NCBI GenBank assembly: GCA_900542185.1
Contig: UQMZ01000024.1
Coordinates: 1-55,057, forward strand
Source: an uncultured Bacteroidales bacterium
GTDB lineage: Bacteria > Bacteroidota > Bacteroidia > Bacteroidales > Muribaculaceae
DNA length: 55,057 nucleotides
Reading direction: 5' to 3'
The position numbers and the translations under genes are program-made. Of the stretch, positions 1 to 8,950 are shown one piece after another. Below the pieces are notes generated by a model. It searched no databases. It worked only from the letters and a program-made list of their open reading frames with translations, and was not told where the DNA came from. Each line of letters opens with the position of its first letter. The first letter of the stretch is position 1.

Positions 1-97
1 TAACAACTATCGACTATTTTTCTGCCATTCAGTGTCTACTTTTTATGGAGCAACAGACCTTTCGGTAATTTGGGTAAGGAGATAAGTATTTTGGATA

Positions 98-128
98 ATT
101 GGAATATTGGGAAAAGATTATAACTTTG
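98..128 (+). promoter_or_regulatory. Bacteroidetes-type promoter
   Basis: ATTG at 98-101 (one mismatch to TTTG), 19 bp, then TAACTTTG at 121-128, which matches the Bacteroidetes -7 consensus TAnnTTTG. It would give a leader of about 15-20 nt before the ATG at 153. Bases 1-97 hold no gene I can recognise. Confidence 0.55.
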
Positions 129-152
129 TAATTTGAAATAATTAACCGCATT

Positions 153-1115
153 ATGAAGATGAAAAAGATTGTAGCATTCTTAGGCATGGCGCTGATGGTC
201 GGCGCCTCGGCATTGGCTCAGAGTACGGTGTATCTGACCCGCGAAATCAGTCCGGAGGCCCTGATCAGGATATATAAGGCCCTCGGCGTTCCGGCCAAGG
301 GTCGCGTGGCCGTGAAGATCTCGACGGGCGAGGGCACGAATCCCAATTACCTGAAGCCTACGCTGATAGGTCCGTTGGTGGACGAGGTGGGCGGTACCAT
401 CGTGGAATGCCGCACGGCTTACAAGGGCGACCGTATGGAGACGGCGGACCACTGGAAGGTGATACACGAGCACGGCTTCGACAGCATCGCTCCCGTAGAT
501 CTGATGGACGAATACGACCAGATCCGCATACCGGTGCGTGACAAGAAACACCTGAAATACGACCTCGTGGGCGGTCATTTGGCCAACTACGACTTCATGG
601 TGATGCTTAACCATTTCAAGGGTCATCCCATGGGTGGCTACGGCGGCGCGCTGAAGAACATGAGCATCGGTTGCGCAAGCCGTGACGGCAAGGCATACAT
701 CCACACTGCCGGCGCCACTTCCGACACCGATGAGCTCTGGAGCAAAATCGCAAAGCAGGACGATTTCTTGGAGTCGATGGCCTCCGCGGCCCAGGGCGTG
801 GCCGATTACTTCAACCGCGAGAACGGCATAATATATATATCGGTGATGAACAACATGACCGTGGACTGCGACTGCGTGGCCCATCCCGCACCCGTCAAAC
901 TGGAGGATTATGGCATCCTCGCATCGACCGACCCGGTGGCTCTGGACCAGGCCTGTGTGGACATCATCAACCAGCAGAAAGTCACGGCGCATAATGACCC
1001 CACCGACCTGATACAGCGCATCGACAAACAGCACGGCACGCACACCATCGACTGGGCCGAAAAGATAGGCCTTGGCTCGAAGCAGTACAAGATCGTGAAC
1101 ATAGACGGTAAATAA
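153..1115 (+). CDS. Secreted DUF362 domain protein
   Basis: 320 aa. The N-terminus (about residues 1-23, ending ASALAQ) is a signal peptide, so the protein is exported. The body resembles the DUF362 family, with VAVKISTGEG near the start and MLNHFKGHPMGGYGGALKN in the middle. Several cysteines are visible (VEC, IGCAS, VDCDC, QAC), but no classical CxxCxxC ferredoxin motif, so I do not claim an iron-sulphur cluster. The function of the family is poorly defined. The gene ends only 6 bp before the start of a TonB-dependent receptor, so the two are almost certainly co-transcribed. This suggests a role connected with uptake or handling of whatever that receptor imports. Confidence 0.8.
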   Translation: MKMKKIVAFLGMALMVGASALAQSTVYLTREISPEALIRIYKALGVPAKGRVAVKISTGEGTNPNYLKPTLIGPLVDEVGGTIVECRTAYKGDRMETADHWKVIHEHGFDSIAPVDLMDEYDQIRIPVRDKKHLKYDLVGGHLANYDFMVMLNHFKGHPMGGYGGALKNMSIGCASRDGKAYIHTAGATSDTDELWSKIAKQDDFLESMASAAQGVADYFNRENGIIYISVMNNMTVDCDCVAHPAPVKLEDYGILASTDPVALDQACVDIINQQKVTAHNDPTDLIQRIDKQHGTHTIDWAEKIGLGSKQYKIVNIDGK

Positions 1116-1121
1116 CATAGG

Positions 1122-3044
1122 ATGACAAATAACATAGCAGGCAGATTGTTGCCCGCCATTGTGATAATGGCGGCAATGACGATACCGGCAGGCGGCCTCA
1201 GGGCCGCCTCGCCGGCGTCGGGACTTGACAGCGTGCAGTCCATCCCCGACCTGGTGGTGACAGGCACGCGCGACCGCACCGACGTGCGCCATCTGTCGCA
1301 GACGGTGTCGATAGTGGGCCGCGAGACCATAGAGCACAGCATGGAGCCATCGCTTCTGCCGGTGCTTTCGGCCGAGGTGCCGGGACTGTTCGTCACCGAG
1401 CGCGGCGTGTTGGGTTACGGCTCGTCGGGAGGCTCGGCAGGCGGAATCTCCATACGCGGCCTGAGCGGCGGCAACGCCCGCATGATGGTGCTGATAGACG
1501 GACACCCGCAGTATGCCGGCATATTCGGCCATCCCATATCCGACTCGTACCAGTCGCTGCTGGCCGACAAGGTGGAGGTGCTTCGCGGTCCCGCATCGGT
1601 GCTGTACGGCTCCAACGCCATGGGCGGCGTGGTCAATATAGTGACGCGCCGTATGCACGGCGATGGCGTGCGCACTCATGTAGGCGTGGGCTACGGATCG
1701 TACAACACGCTCGAGACCGAAGTGACCAACGCCATCCGCAAGCGCGGCTTCAACAGCGTGGTGAGCGCGTCGTACAACCGTACCGACGGCCACCGCAAGG
1801 ACATGGGCTTCGAACAGTACGGCGGCTACGCCAAGATTGGCTATGACTTCAGCAGCCATTGGCAGGCCTTCGCCGATGTGAACGTGACGCATTACAACGC
1901 CCACTGTCCCGGCCCGGACTATGCGCCGTTGGTAGACGGCTACCAGCGCATCACGCGCGGCGTGGCGTCGATGGTGGTGTCGAACGAATACGACCGCACC
2001 TCGGGTGCCGTCAGCTTCTTCTACAACTGGGGCAACCACTGGATCAACGACGGCTACACGCCGAGCAACGGCCAGACCGGGCAGGACGGCCGCTTCAAGT
2101 CGTACGACGATATGATCGGCGTGTCGGCCTATCAGAGCACCCGATTCTGGCAGGGCAACCGCATCACGTTGGGCTTCGACTGGTTCCGCTACGGCGGCAA
2201 GGCCTGGACTGACTATGTGGCCGGTCCGCAGGAGGGTACCCGCCGCGACCTGGTGAACAAGCATGAGGACGAATACGCAGGTTATATGGATTTCCGTCAG
2301 GATCTGTGGCAATGGCTGTCGCTGAACGCCGGCTTGCGTGTGGACCATCACACACGCGTCGGCACCGAATGGGTGCCTCAGGCCGGACTGGCGTTCCATC
2401 TGCCCCGAACCATCGAGCTGAAGGCATCGGCGTCCAAGGGATTCCGTTATCCGATCCTGCGTGAGATGTATATGTTTCCGCCGCAGAATCCCGACCTGAA
2501 GCCCGAGTCGATGTGGAATTATGAGATCGCTATGTCGCAGCAGTTACTTGGCGGCCGGCTCAGGTATGGTGTGAACCTGTTCTATATCGACGGCAAGAAC
2601 CTGATAGTGACGCTAAGGAATCCCAACGGAACGGGTATGCTGAACCAGAACACCGGCAAGGTGAAGAATGCCGGCGTGGAGCTGCAGGGAGGCTACCGCA
2701 TCAGCTCCGCATGGCGCGTGAACGCCAACTACAGCTACCTTCACATGAAGAATCCCGTGATAGCCGCTCCGGAGCACAAGCTGTACGTGGGCGCCGAGTT
2801 CATGAAGGGCCGCTGGTATGCCGCCACGGGCGTGCAGTATGTGGCCGACCTGTACACGGCAGTAGGTGACAACCCGAAGAAGGAGAGTTTCGTGCTGTGG
2901 AACCTGCGCGGGTCGTTCCGCATAGCAAAATGGGTGGAAGTGTGGGTGAGGGGCGACAACCTCCTGGCGCAGAAATATGAGATCAACGACGGCTATCCCA
3001 TGCCCCGCGCCACAGTAATGACCGGCTTCAGGTTCAATTTTTAG
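1122..3044 (+). CDS. TonB-dependent outer membrane receptor
   Basis: 640 aa. A signal peptide (about residues 1-28) is followed by a TonB-box-like DLVVTGTR and a plug domain (SIRGLSGGNARMMVLIDG; LRGPASVLYGSNAMGGVVNI). A long beta-barrel follows, ending in aromatic FRFNF, as expected for an outer-membrane protein. There is no N-terminal carboxypeptidase-D-like domain and the length is well below SusC, so this is the BtuB/siderophore type rather than a glycan porin. It sits directly after the DUF362 gene. The substrate cannot be read from sequence; iron chelates, haem and cobalamin-like compounds are the usual candidates for this class. Confidence 0.9.
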   Translation: MTNNIAGRLLPAIVIMAAMTIPAGGLRAASPASGLDSVQSIPDLVVTGTRDRTDVRHLSQTVSIVGRETIEHSMEPSLLPVLSAEVPGLFVTERGVLGYGSSGGSAGGISIRGLSGGNARMMVLIDGHPQYAGIFGHPISDSYQSLLADKVEVLRGPASVLYGSNAMGGVVNIVTRRMHGDGVRTHVGVGYGSYNTLETEVTNAIRKRGFNSVVSASYNRTDGHRKDMGFEQYGGYAKIGYDFSSHWQAFADVNVTHYNAHCPGPDYAPLVDGYQRITRGVASMVVSNEYDRTSGAVSFFYNWGNHWINDGYTPSNGQTGQDGRFKSYDDMIGVSAYQSTRFWQGNRITLGFDWFRYGGKAWTDYVAGPQEGTRRDLVNKHEDEYAGYMDFRQDLWQWLSLNAGLRVDHHTRVGTEWVPQAGLAFHLPRTIELKASASKGFRYPILREMYMFPPQNPDLKPESMWNYEIAMSQQLLGGRLRYGVNLFYIDGKNLIVTLRNPNGTGMLNQNTGKVKNAGVELQGGYRISSAWRVNANYSYLHMKNPVIAAPEHKLYVGAEFMKGRWYAATGVQYVADLYTAVGDNPKKESFVLWNLRGSFRIAKWVEVWVRGDNLLAQKYEINDGYPMPRATVMTGFRFNF

Positions 3045-3145
3045 TCTTTTTTAGACCGATATTTTAACTTTAAACTAAATCCACAATAAGATACGTTAAC
3101 CAAAAAAACATTACGAACTATTCTAAATATTCTAAACCTGGTACC

Positions 3146-4996
3146 ATGAACCGTGGAATGATTCTCGGCCTATGCTCGCTGGCGAGCGCAGTGGCCGTAG
3201 CCGCGCCGGTGGAACTAACCGGCCCGGGCGACTCGCATGTATTTGAGAACCAGCTGTGCTCCGAAGTGAACACAGCCGAAATAACCATAGCCGGGCGTGC
3301 GTTCGACGCGGCGCGCGACCGGCTTTCCATTTATGGCAACGGCTCGATAGTGATAGCCGACGGGTGGAAGGAGCCGCTGACAATATACAGTGAGCCGAAC
3401 TGTGGCGGTACGGCAAAAGTGCTGGAGCGCGACCGCTACTATCGCGGTGAGCTTCAGGGTGAAGCATCCTTTCTGCCTGAGGAGGAATTGGGCGATTTCG
3501 ACAACCGGGTGCGGTCGTTCCGGCTGAAGAAAGGCTTTATGTGCACGCTGGCCAACAACCCCGACGGCACGGGATATTCGCGGGTGTTCATAGCCGACAA
3601 CGAGGATCTGACAGTCAACGCCATGCCCGAAGGACTTGACTTCGTGTCGTTCGTGCGCGTGTGCCGTCACGACTGGGTGGGCAAGCGCGGCATCGCCGGT
3701 GGCGACATCTGGAAGCTGACCCGCTCGTCATGGTTTTATGACTGGGGCGCCAGCGCGGTCAGCGACATGGATTGCGAGTATGTGCCCATGCGCCACAACC
3801 GCTGGTGGGATGGCTGGGATAAGATAAACTCGCGCGTGGACGGCGCCAATATGCTCGGCTTCAACGAGCCAGACCACGCCGACCAGTCGGACCTCGGCAC
3901 GGAAGTGGCCATCGATATGTGGCCCGAATACATGAAGTCGGGCCTGCGCGTGGGATCGCCGGCGCCCGACTGCATCAATAAGGCGTGGCTCAAGGAATTT
4001 CTGGCAAAGGCCGATTCGCTCAACTACCGCGTGGACTTCGTGGCCACGCACATGTACTGGAACTCGCAGGATCCGTACAGGCTGGCCGACGACATCGCAA
4101 AACTGTGTAAAAACACATACGGCGGACGCCCGATGTGGATAACGGAATGGAACAACGGCGCCAACTGGACTAACGAATGGTGGCCGGACGCCAAGGGTCC
4201 GAAGCGTGATGCGGAATTCAACATAGTGCTTGACGAGAATGGCAAGCAGACGGAGGTGAGCCGACCGCACACCGAAGCCAACTCGGCTGTGCAGAAAGAA
4301 TGGTTGGGCAAAGCCCTGGACGCATTCGACAAATGCGACTGGCTGGAGCGCCACTCGTTCTATAACTGGGTGGAGGATGCCCGCGCGGTGGAAATAAACG
4401 GCAAGCTGACGCCTGCCGGCAAAGTGTTCACGGAATTCAACTCACGCCCGGCGTTCAACCGCGCCACGGAGTATGTGCATACATGGAAGATAGCGCCACC
4501 GCGCATCATGGCCATCAAGTCGAACCGCACCCGTGTGCGCATCGACTTCTACGACCATAACGGCGAGACGGCAGAAGGGTATAAGGTGGAACGCCGCATC
4601 AACGGCGGCGAATGGAAGGAGATAGCCTTCATCACACCCGGCAACGGCTACAAGATGGGACAGACCACTTTCTTCGCCGACAAGGATGTGGTCGGAGGCT
4701 TTATGGAATACCGCATGAAGGCCGTGTCGTACAAGGGTACGGAATCCATCTGGTCGCGTGTCATCGGCAAGGAGGTGAAGGGATCGGGCATAGAGGATGT
4801 CGATATGTCGGAACTGACTGTCAACGCCCGTCCCGGAGGCTTCGTGATAGAGTCTGAGGAATCCGGAGAACTGACTGTATACGCCATGGACGGTCGCGAG
4901 GTCCGCAAAGTGCGTTTTACCGAAGGCATCACGACAGTAGAGGGTCTGGACAAGGGCATATACATCGTGGACGGCAACAAGCTGCAGGTGAAATAA
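3146..4996 (+). CDS. GH128-like (Asl1-type) secreted glycoside hydrolase
   Basis: 616 aa with a signal peptide (about residues 1-20, ending VAVAAP). Residues of about 200-430 look like the Asl1/GH128 'glycosyl hydrolase catalytic core' family: GFNEPDHADQSDL contains the NEP motif expected for the acid/base glutamate, and WITEWNNG the second glutamate. Known GH128 members act on beta-1,3-glucan, but this homologue is distant. An N-terminal beta-rich region of about 170 aa and a fibronectin-like segment flank the core. The end (ELTVYAMDGREVRKV...) resembles the C-terminal sorting tail of type IX secretion cargo. A 101-bp gap separates it from the receptor gene, with no obvious terminator. The last bases of the gene are part of a 22-bp tandem repeat. 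Confidence 0.75.
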   Translation: MNRGMILGLCSLASAVAVAAPVELTGPGDSHVFENQLCSEVNTAEITIAGRAFDAARDRLSIYGNGSIVIADGWKEPLTIYSEPNCGGTAKVLERDRYYRGELQGEASFLPEEELGDFDNRVRSFRLKKGFMCTLANNPDGTGYSRVFIADNEDLTVNAMPEGLDFVSFVRVCRHDWVGKRGIAGGDIWKLTRSSWFYDWGASAVSDMDCEYVPMRHNRWWDGWDKINSRVDGANMLGFNEPDHADQSDLGTEVAIDMWPEYMKSGLRVGSPAPDCINKAWLKEFLAKADSLNYRVDFVATHMYWNSQDPYRLADDIAKLCKNTYGGRPMWITEWNNGANWTNEWWPDAKGPKRDAEFNIVLDENGKQTEVSRPHTEANSAVQKEWLGKALDAFDKCDWLERHSFYNWVEDARAVEINGKLTPAGKVFTEFNSRPAFNRATEYVHTWKIAPPRIMAIKSNRTRVRIDFYDHNGETAEGYKVERRINGGEWKEIAFITPGNGYKMGQTTFFADKDVVGGFMEYRMKAVSYKGTESIWSRVIGKEVKGSGIEDVDMSELTVNARPGGFVIESEESGELTVYAMDGREVRKVRFTEGITTVEGLDKGIYIVDGNKLQVK

Positions 4997-5043
4997 CTGC
5001 AAGCTGCAGGTGAAATAACTGCAAGCTGCAGGTGAAATAACTG
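4979..5043. repeat. 22-bp direct repeat, about three copies
   Basis: Three consecutive copies of a 22-bp unit (4979-5000, 5001-5022, 5023-5043, the last one base short). The first copy contains the last codons and stop of the GH128-like gene; the other two repeat this gene end in the 3' untranslated region. The unit is not a multiple of three and lies past the stop, so the protein is unchanged. It is probably a slippage duplication. Confidence 0.95.
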
Positions 5044-5082
5044 TTTGAATTAAGGAACATACCCTTAATGTGATAAAAAAGT

Positions 5083-5113
5083 AACGCTTTCGGAGCCTGG
5101 CTTCGGAAGCGTT
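5083..5113. terminator. Strong hairpin, probable bidirectional terminator
   Basis: A 13-bp stem (5083-5095 with 5101-5113, two G-T pairs) with a five-base loop. On the plus strand no clean T tract follows. On the minus strand it is followed by ACTTTTTT, a good intrinsic-terminator tail. The remaining 5,114-5,307 stretch holds no gene that I can support. Confidence 0.6.
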
Positions 5114-5307
5114 TGACAATAACAACTTTATACCTTAATAACTTGAATAACTAATGTTTGCCCTCACGGGTGTCCCAATGTAATAACAACTCTGTAGTTT
5201 AAGGAACGATGCTTAAGTCACACCATCTATAAATCACCATTTGCCCTATAATACGAGCATGATAAAACAGACACTCAACGGGCAGGCTGTTAAAAATAAT
5301 ATCTGAT

Positions 5308-5340
5308 TTTGAAAAAGTGCAAAATATTTTTTAATTTTGC
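5308..5340 (+). promoter_or_regulatory. Bacteroidetes-type promoter of the PUL regulator
   Basis: TTTG at 5308-5311, exactly 20 bp, then TAATTTTG at 5332-5339: both elements match the Bacteroidetes housekeeping consensus. The predicted transcript starts near 5346. This leaves about 25 nt to an ATG at 5371 and favours that ATG over the upstream TTG at 5359. Confidence 0.8.
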
Positions 5341-5370
5341 AATATACACCCTTAGGCATTGTCTATACTT

Positions 5371-8151
5371 ATGCGACTGATCAGACGTATTTTGACCGCC
5401 ATAATAATGATGGTGGCTTTCGGAGTGACCGGGAGCCGAGGCGAGGTGCGTCAGTTCAAGACACTGACCGGGCGCGACGGTCTGAGCGACATATTGGTCA
5501 ATACGATATATAAAGACTATCAGGGCTATATCTGGCTGGGCACCGAGTCGGCCATAGACCGATACGACGGCAACTCGATAGTGTCGTACCCCCTGACCGA
5601 TAAGTCCAAGGGCCTGGGTCGCGTCAACGCCATACTGCACACCAAGCAGGGCGACCTGTATATCGGCACCACGTCGGGCCTGAGCGTCATGCCGGCCGGC
5701 AGTGTGCTGCCCAAACGCATGCAGGCCGACAGGATAAGCATGCCGGTAAACGCCCTGGACCACGACCGCTCAGGCAACATATACATCGCCACTGACCAGG
5801 GTCTGTTCAAGTACAGCACCCGGCAGAAGCAACTGGACAAAATTCCGACCGAGGCTGACCTTCGCCGTCCCGACACTAAGTTCATGGACGTGCTGGTTCA
5901 GGACGACCGCATCCTGTGGGCTGCCACTACGCATACGTTGTACAGATATGTGATCGACACGCAGCAGATACGTTCGTTCCCGATGCCCGGCGGCGGAGAG
6001 TGCACGCACATAGCCATGGCCGGCAACCGGATATACATCGGTATGCGCAACGTGGGCTTAGTGCCTTTCGACATCGAAAGCCAGCGCATGGGCGTGCCGG
6101 TGCAGACAGGCAATAACCTTATTACCGACATAGCTGTAGACGGCAACAAGGACCTGTGGATCTCGACCGACGGTGAGGGCGTGTTCCGCTATTCGCCCGT
6201 AACAGGAAGAGTGGAGGAGAGGCTGTCCACGTCCGAAGGTCCGGTCAGATTGAAGTCGAATTCAGTGTATTCCGTCATGGTAGACAATCTCGGGCTGTTA
6301 TGGGTGGGATATTACCAGATGGGTCTGGACTATACGCCCAACAGTCACAATTATTTCAACACCTACACGTATCCGGCGGCGGGATTCGACAGCAACCGCT
6401 ATGCCGTGCGCGCCATAGCCTTTGACGGTACTACCAAGATAATAGGCACGCGCGACGGACTCTTTGTGGTGGACGACACGCGCGGCACGTTCCGGCATCA
6501 CGCATACCCGCAACTGCGCTCCAACATCATATTCTGCATTGTACCTGTGGGCAACCACCGATACCTGATCGGCACCTACAACGGCGGGATGTACCGTCTC
6601 GACTCGCAGACCGGCGACATCAGCGACTTCGACAGCAACGGGGCCATTCCCGGCAATGCCTCGGTGTTCAACATAGCGCAGGACGACCACGGCGAGATAT
6701 GGGCAGGAACGTCCGAAGGACTTGTGCGTTTCCATGAAGACGGCCATGCCGACGTGTGGACCAGCCGTAACTCCCGCTTGCCCGCCGGAAACGTGTACGA
6801 GATATTTTTTGACAGTGCCGGACGGGGCTGGATATGCACCGAGAACGGCATGGCGCTGTGGAACGGCGAGAGCCTTGACACGGAAATGTTTCCGAAAGAC
6901 TTCATCCACAAGCAGAAGATACGCGACATATACGAGGACAGCAGTCATCAGCTGTACTTCGTGCCCGACCGTGGCAGCGTGTACCGCTCCGACCTGCAGA
7001 TGTCGAAGTACGGACCGGTGGAATTCGGTGCCGATGAGAACGTGAACACCATGTTCGTGATCGAGGACCGCGACCGCTGGCTGTGGCTCGGCACCGACAA
7101 GGGACTGATACGCTACGACCGCAAGGAGAATTTCCACCACTTCAACAACGCCGACGGACTCCCCAACCAGGTGTTCACGCTGTGCGCCCCGATCCGCGAT
7201 GCAGCCGGCAACCTGTGGATGGGCAATTCGTCCGGACTGATAGAGCTGGATTTCAACCGGTTCAAGAAGACATCCATCGACAATCACCGGCCCGTCACCA
7301 TCACTGACCTGAAATCGCGTGGCAAGAGCATAATTACGCGAATGCGCGACGACAACGACAACCTGTCCATCTCGCTTACCGGCAAGGAGGACGACTTAGT
7401 GATATACCTGTCGGACTTCAGCTACAAGCCGTCGGAATACTTCGTGACCGAGTACATGCTCGAAGGCACCGACGGCAAATGGCACCGGGCCGAAGGCAAC
7501 GAACCGATACATCTGTACGACCTGCCCAGCGGCAAATACACGCTCAAGATGCGTGTGCAGGACAACGCGCACACCCAGACCGTGCTGACCATCCGCAAGT
7601 CGTCCAACATCAGCTGGGCCATGATATTCATAATCGTGGCGCTGACCGGCGGACTCTGCTACACATTGTATATATTGTACAGGAAATTTTACCGTCACTC
7701 CAAGGACGAAGAAGAATATATCGACGCAGAAGAAGCAACTAACGAAATTCCGGCCGCAAAGGAGCCGGAGCACATCAGCTATAAGACAACGCGCCTGAGT
7801 GACGAGGAATGCAAACGACTGTTGAAACTTCTAACTAATGTCATGAACAAAGAAAAGCCTTACACCAATCCTAATCTAAAAAGCTCTGACCTGGCCGCGT
7901 TGATAGGCACCAAGAGCCATTCGCTCTCGTTCCTGTTCAACCAGTACATGAAGAAAACCTTCTACGACTATGTGAACGAATACCGTGTTGAGGAATTCAA
8001 ACGGCTGGTGAACGAAACGGACATATCCCGCTACACGCTCACGGCATTGTCCGAAAAGTGCGGATTCTCGTCGCGGGCCAGTTTCTTCCGCCATTTCAAG
8101 GCGTCCACGGGCATTACGCCGTCGGAATATATCAAGAACAATTTGCGCTGA
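5371..8151 (+). CDS. Membrane sensor-regulator: beta-propeller, Y_Y_Y, TM and AraC domain without kinase
   Basis: 926 aa from the ATG at 5371. A signal peptide is followed by about 12 propeller repeats of the two-component-regulator type (WLGTESAIDRYDG, YIGTTSGLSVM, WAGTSEGLVRF, WLGTDKGLIRYD, and others). A Y_Y_Y-like domain follows at about residues 680-735, then one membrane helix at about 744-766, then a charged linker. The C-terminus carries an AraC-type helix-turn-helix (about 815-926, with TALSEKCGFSSRASFFRHFK). Classical hybrid two-component systems have the same sensor but add histidine kinase and receiver domains; both are absent here and the reading frame is intact. It should therefore bind DNA from the inner membrane. 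Its position and own promoter suggest it senses an oligosaccharide in the periplasm and controls the PUL downstream. Confidence 0.88.
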   Translation: MRLIRRILTAIIMMVAFGVTGSRGEVRQFKTLTGRDGLSDILVNTIYKDYQGYIWLGTESAIDRYDGNSIVSYPLTDKSKGLGRVNAILHTKQGDLYIGTTSGLSVMPAGSVLPKRMQADRISMPVNALDHDRSGNIYIATDQGLFKYSTRQKQLDKIPTEADLRRPDTKFMDVLVQDDRILWAATTHTLYRYVIDTQQIRSFPMPGGGECTHIAMAGNRIYIGMRNVGLVPFDIESQRMGVPVQTGNNLITDIAVDGNKDLWISTDGEGVFRYSPVTGRVEERLSTSEGPVRLKSNSVYSVMVDNLGLLWVGYYQMGLDYTPNSHNYFNTYTYPAAGFDSNRYAVRAIAFDGTTKIIGTRDGLFVVDDTRGTFRHHAYPQLRSNIIFCIVPVGNHRYLIGTYNGGMYRLDSQTGDISDFDSNGAIPGNASVFNIAQDDHGEIWAGTSEGLVRFHEDGHADVWTSRNSRLPAGNVYEIFFDSAGRGWICTENGMALWNGESLDTEMFPKDFIHKQKIRDIYEDSSHQLYFVPDRGSVYRSDLQMSKYGPVEFGADENVNTMFVIEDRDRWLWLGTDKGLIRYDRKENFHHFNNADGLPNQVFTLCAPIRDAAGNLWMGNSSGLIELDFNRFKKTSIDNHRPVTITDLKSRGKSIITRMRDDNDNLSISLTGKEDDLVIYLSDFSYKPSEYFVTEYMLEGTDGKWHRAEGNEPIHLYDLPSGKYTLKMRVQDNAHTQTVLTIRKSSNISWAMIFIIVALTGGLCYTLYILYRKFYRHSKDEEEYIDAEEATNEIPAAKEPEHISYKTTRLSDEECKRLLKLLTNVMNKEKPYTNPNLKSSDLAALIGTKSHSLSFLFNQYMKKTFYDYVNEYRVEEFKRLVNETDISRYTLTALSEKCGFSSRASFFRHFKASTGITPSEYIKNNLR

Positions 8152-8164
8152 TTCTGCAACAGAA

Positions 8165-8190
8165 TGAGACAAAATGAGTCTCACATTTTT
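8165..8190 (+). terminator. Intrinsic terminator after the AraC regulator
   Basis: A 6-bp stem TGAGAC/GTCTCA (8165-8170 and 8178-8183) followed by a T run at 8186-8190. It lies 13 bp after the regulator's stop codon and separates the regulator from the sigma factor gene. Confidence 0.6.
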
Positions 8191-8314
8191 ATGCAACTAA
8201 GAATCTCAATCTCTTAAGTAATTGGGTATCAACTATTGCGACTAAACTTCATCCAAATTTATTAAGAGAGATATAAACGGGGTCAAAAAAGTTTTTTTCA
8301 GCAAATTCGCGTGG

Positions 8315-8323
8315 TAATTTTGC
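8315..8323 (+). promoter_or_regulatory. Promoter -7 element of the ECF sigma gene
   Basis: TAATTTTGC matches the -7 consensus TAnnTTTG. The expected -33 position (about 8291-8294) is within a T-rich tract (GTTTTTTT) but has no clean TTTG. The leader to the ATG at 8365 would be about 35 nt. Confidence 0.5.
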
Positions 8324-8364
8324 AGTGTCCACAATGGACATGAACCAACAACACTACAAAGGCC

Positions 8365-8880
8365 ATGAACGAACCAACCGACAGCCGGGCTGTCATCATC
8401 AAATCCTACCATGAGAACTTCGAGCGAGTCCTTCACTTCATCGTTTCGCGCATCAACAACGTAGAGGATGCCGAGAATCTGGCGCAGGACGTATGGGTGC
8501 GCGTGCTGACGCTGACCCGTCCGGTGGAGGAGGAGACGCTGACGTCCCTTATCTACGTTATAGCGCGCAACCTCGTCAACGACTATCTGCGTCGCCTGTG
8601 CCACAGCCGTGCATACAGCGAGGAGGTGCTGGAAAGCGGCGAGGAGCGTTACGAGATGTCGCCCGAGAATCTGATTTCGGCATTCGAGATAGCGCGCATA
8701 GAGCGCGAGCGCGTTGAGTGCCTGCCGACACAGCGCCGTATCATATATGAAATGAGCAGATACCAGGAAAAAACACCCGAGGAGATAGCCGGCATGCTGT
8801 CGCTGTCCAAACGCACCGTGGAGAACCACCTCCGCCTTGGGCGCCGCGATGTGCGCAACTGCATTGCCGCCGTAGTGTGA
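8365..8880 (+). CDS. ECF-type RNA polymerase sigma factor, without adjacent anti-sigma
   Basis: 171 aa. Sigma-70 region 2 is recognisable (VEDAENLAQDVWVRVL, then VIARNLVNDYLRR). Region 4 follows (LPTQRRIIYEMSRYQEKTPEEIAGMLSLSKRTVENHLRLG), so the protein is a group 4 (ECF) sigma factor. In many Bacteroidetes PULs such a sigma factor is followed by a FecR-type anti-sigma gene. Here the next gene is SusC, 70 bp downstream, and no FecR-like protein is visible anywhere in this PUL. The SusC protein also lacks an obvious extra N-terminal signalling domain. How the factor is held inactive is therefore unclear. It probably transcribes the SusC/D operon. Confidence 0.9.
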   Translation: MNEPTDSRAVIIKSYHENFERVLHFIVSRINNVEDAENLAQDVWVRVLTLTRPVEEETLTSLIYVIARNLVNDYLRRLCHSRAYSEEVLESGEERYEMSPENLISAFEIARIERERVECLPTQRRIIYEMSRYQEKTPEEIAGMLSLSKRTVENHLRLGRRDVRNCIAAVV

Positions 8881-8950
8881 ATAATCCGGTTCGGTCATGC
8901 CAGATATACGAAATTATTAACTAAATACCATAATACAATACCTAACATTT

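Noticed and set aside
180..2399. Very long minus-strand open frame (739 codons) opposite DUF362 and the TonB receptor; similar ones at 8,942-10,609, 10,793-12,139 and 13,890-15,314
   Set aside because: They are antisense to clear genes in GC-rich DNA, have low-complexity His/Val/Ala-rich translations, and no family pattern or signal.
5371..8151. Classical hybrid two-component system
   Set aside because: No HisKA, HATPase or receiver motifs between the membrane helix and the AraC domain; only about 50 linker residues.
8881..8950. Anti-sigma (FecR) gene between the ECF sigma and SusC
   Set aside because: Only 70 bp are present and no frame exists.
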